Positions 63,028 to 64,000 of a DNA stretch of 64,000 nucleotides are shown here, one piece after another (within the stretch, counting starts at the first letter, position 1; each line of letters starts with the position of its first letter). The notes beneath the pieces are model-generated. The model saw only the letters and a program-made list of their open reading frames with translations, had not been told where the DNA came from and ran no database searches. Position numbers and translations under genes: made by a program. The stretch is from IMG/VR virus record IMGVR_UViG_3300033273_000677, positions 1 through 64,000 of that record. One strand, 5' to 3'. The stretch comes from a virus.

Positions 63028-63333
63028 ATGAAAAGTTTTCAACAGTTTTTACAAGAAAGTATCACCATCAACGGTGATTTTAATGGAACTCTCAATGTAG
63101 GTGGTTCCCAATCAGAACAGGCATCAGAGTCATTCTTTGCCGATGTTGTCTGGGAAGGGAAACTATATAGGTTAGAGATAGAAGGATCTATGCTCTCCAA
63201 AAATGAATTGGCAGAACAAATTCAAGGAGAGTATCCCGGAGCAATTGTTCATAATATCTATCCGAATTCTGGTCCATCTAAAGTTAAAAACGCACAAAGA
63301 TATCAACCAGAAAAATTAAGTTGGAGTGACTGA
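63028..63333 (+). CDS. Small protein with T4-type capsid-targeting N-terminus
   Basis: 101 residues. The first eleven residues, MKSFQQFLQES, fit the capsid-targeting sequence of T4 internal head proteins (MKTYQEFIAEA in T4 as I recall), including the L-x-E cleavage signal of prohead protease gp21 (LQE, then S). The rest is soluble alpha/beta (VVWEGKLYRLEIEG, then a helix). It could be packaged in the prohead and injected. TGATG junction with the next gene. Confidence 0.72.
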   Translation: MKSFQQFLQESITINGDFNGTLNVGGSQSEQASESFFADVVWEGKLYRLEIEGSMLSKNELAEQIQGEYPGAIVHNIYPNSGPSKVKNAQRYQPEKLSWSD

Positions 63334-64000
63334 TGGCACAGTGGAATAAAAATGATCAAGATTATCTAAATCAGGAGAGAACTCTCCATGAGGTGATGTT
63401 GATTGCGGATTCGCAAGGTAATATCATTGATGACTTTGGAGGTTCATCTACAACTTCTGCACCAGGAGGAGCAGATATTTTTAGTCGGATTGATATTGCT
63501 GCTGGAACTTATACAGCATACTCTTACATTAATAAGTTTGGATATAGAGAAATTCAAGCAAGTGCTACCCAATACTATTCAGTAACATCTCAAGGAACAT
63601 ATACATTTCCAACTGCAACAGACACTGCTACTGTTACTAGTTCAGATACTGGTGACGATAATGGTGGAACAGTTTTAGTTTCTGGTCTTGATGGGGATTA
63701 TAATCAAGTAGAAGAAACTATTACCATTGGACAAAGTGGAACTCAGCAGTTTTTAAGAGTTCACAGAGCACGATTAGTAACTGCAAATACTGGAAGCACG
63801 AACTCTGGAAATATTACTGTTGAGGTTGATGGTGACACAGTAGCATATATTCCTGCAGGATATGGACAAACACTTCAATGTGCATATACAGTTCCTGCTG
63901 GATATACTGCCTACATATTTCAGATAGATTGTGGTGTGGATGAAAAAGAGAAACCAGTTCATTTTCGTATTGTAACTAGAGATAATACTGTTGCAAACGC
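63333..64000 (+). CDS. Structural-type protein, 5' part (continues past window)
   Basis: Start ATG 63333 overlaps the previous stop. The open frame runs to the right edge: 222 residues. MAQWNKNDQDYLNQERTLHE, then a mostly beta, Thr/Ser/Gly/Asp-rich sequence. It resembles cyanophage virion or fibre-associated proteins located after the small terminase gene, but the fold is not recognised. Confidence 0.75.
   Translation, partial: MAQWNKNDQDYLNQERTLHEVMLIADSQGNIIDDFGGSSTTSAPGGADIFSRIDIAAGTYTAYSYINKFGYREIQASATQYYSVTSQGTYTFPTATDTATVTSSDTGDDNGGTVLVSGLDGDYNQVEETITIGQSGTQQFLRVHRARLVTANTGSTNSGNITVEVDGDTVAYIPAGYGQTLQCAYTVPAGYTAYIFQIDCGVDEKEKPVHFRIVTRDNTVAN

Overview
The window is a contiguous piece of a T4-like cyanophage genome (a myovirus of marine Synechococcus or Prochlorococcus). 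Supporting evidence: an ordered T4-type virion module (gp25, gp6, a giant gp7-like protein, gp8, then gp13, gp14, gp15, gp16); T4-type late promoters (TATAAATA, GATAAATA or AATAAATA) in front of virion genes; several 2-oxoglutarate/Fe(II) oxygenases; very tight packing with many ATGA, TGATG and TAATG overlaps; low-GC sequence; and a tRNA-Leu(UAA) gene split by a cyanobacterial-type group I intron. The exact host and phage cannot be named from sequence alone.

Layout. 1-1.4 kb: end of a collagen-like fibre gene, followed at once by a prolyl 4-hydroxylase-like oxygenase. 1.4-2.2 kb: a Phd-like small protein and a tRNA cluster (Ile-UAU, a tRNA-sized odd structure, Met-CAU, Val-UAC, intron-containing Leu-UAA). 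2.2-3.6 kb: an M20 amidohydrolase (auxiliary metabolic gene candidate) and a small protein. 3.6-11.2 kb: two fibre-type structural proteins and a second oxygenase. 11.2-25.8 kb: dense early-type region with an SF2 helicase, about 40 small proteins (cupin, glutaredoxin-like, SprT-like metalloprotease, membrane microproteins), a restriction/methylation-like pair and a ParB-like protein. Expression here appears to come from sigma70-type promoters, often placed straight behind a hairpin. 25.8-27.3 kb: a minus-strand island with a PiuC-type oxygenase and a GIY-YIG homing endonuclease behind their own late promoter. 27.6-33.6 kb: more small genes, four copies of a TCGTGTATTGTAT element, a ligase-like nucleotidyltransferase, an AbrB-like protein and a glycosyltransferase. 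33.6-64 kb: virion module from baseplate (gp25, gp6, gp7-like, gp8, DUF4815-type) through neck (gp13, gp14, gp15) to small terminase (gp16), then a basic Cys-rich protein, a small protein with a T4-type capsid-targeting N-terminus and a partial structural gene.

How the parts work together (inference): early genes are read by host RNA polymerase from sigma70-like promoters, while virion genes and the homing-endonuclease island are read late through the TATAAATA element. The collagen-like fibre and the adjacent hydroxylase look like substrate and modifying enzyme. The most unusual items are the intron-split tRNA-Leu, the fibre/hydroxylase pair, the repeated hairpin-promoter cassettes, the restriction/methylation-like pair, and the giant gp7-like protein carrying a YHYH-type domain.
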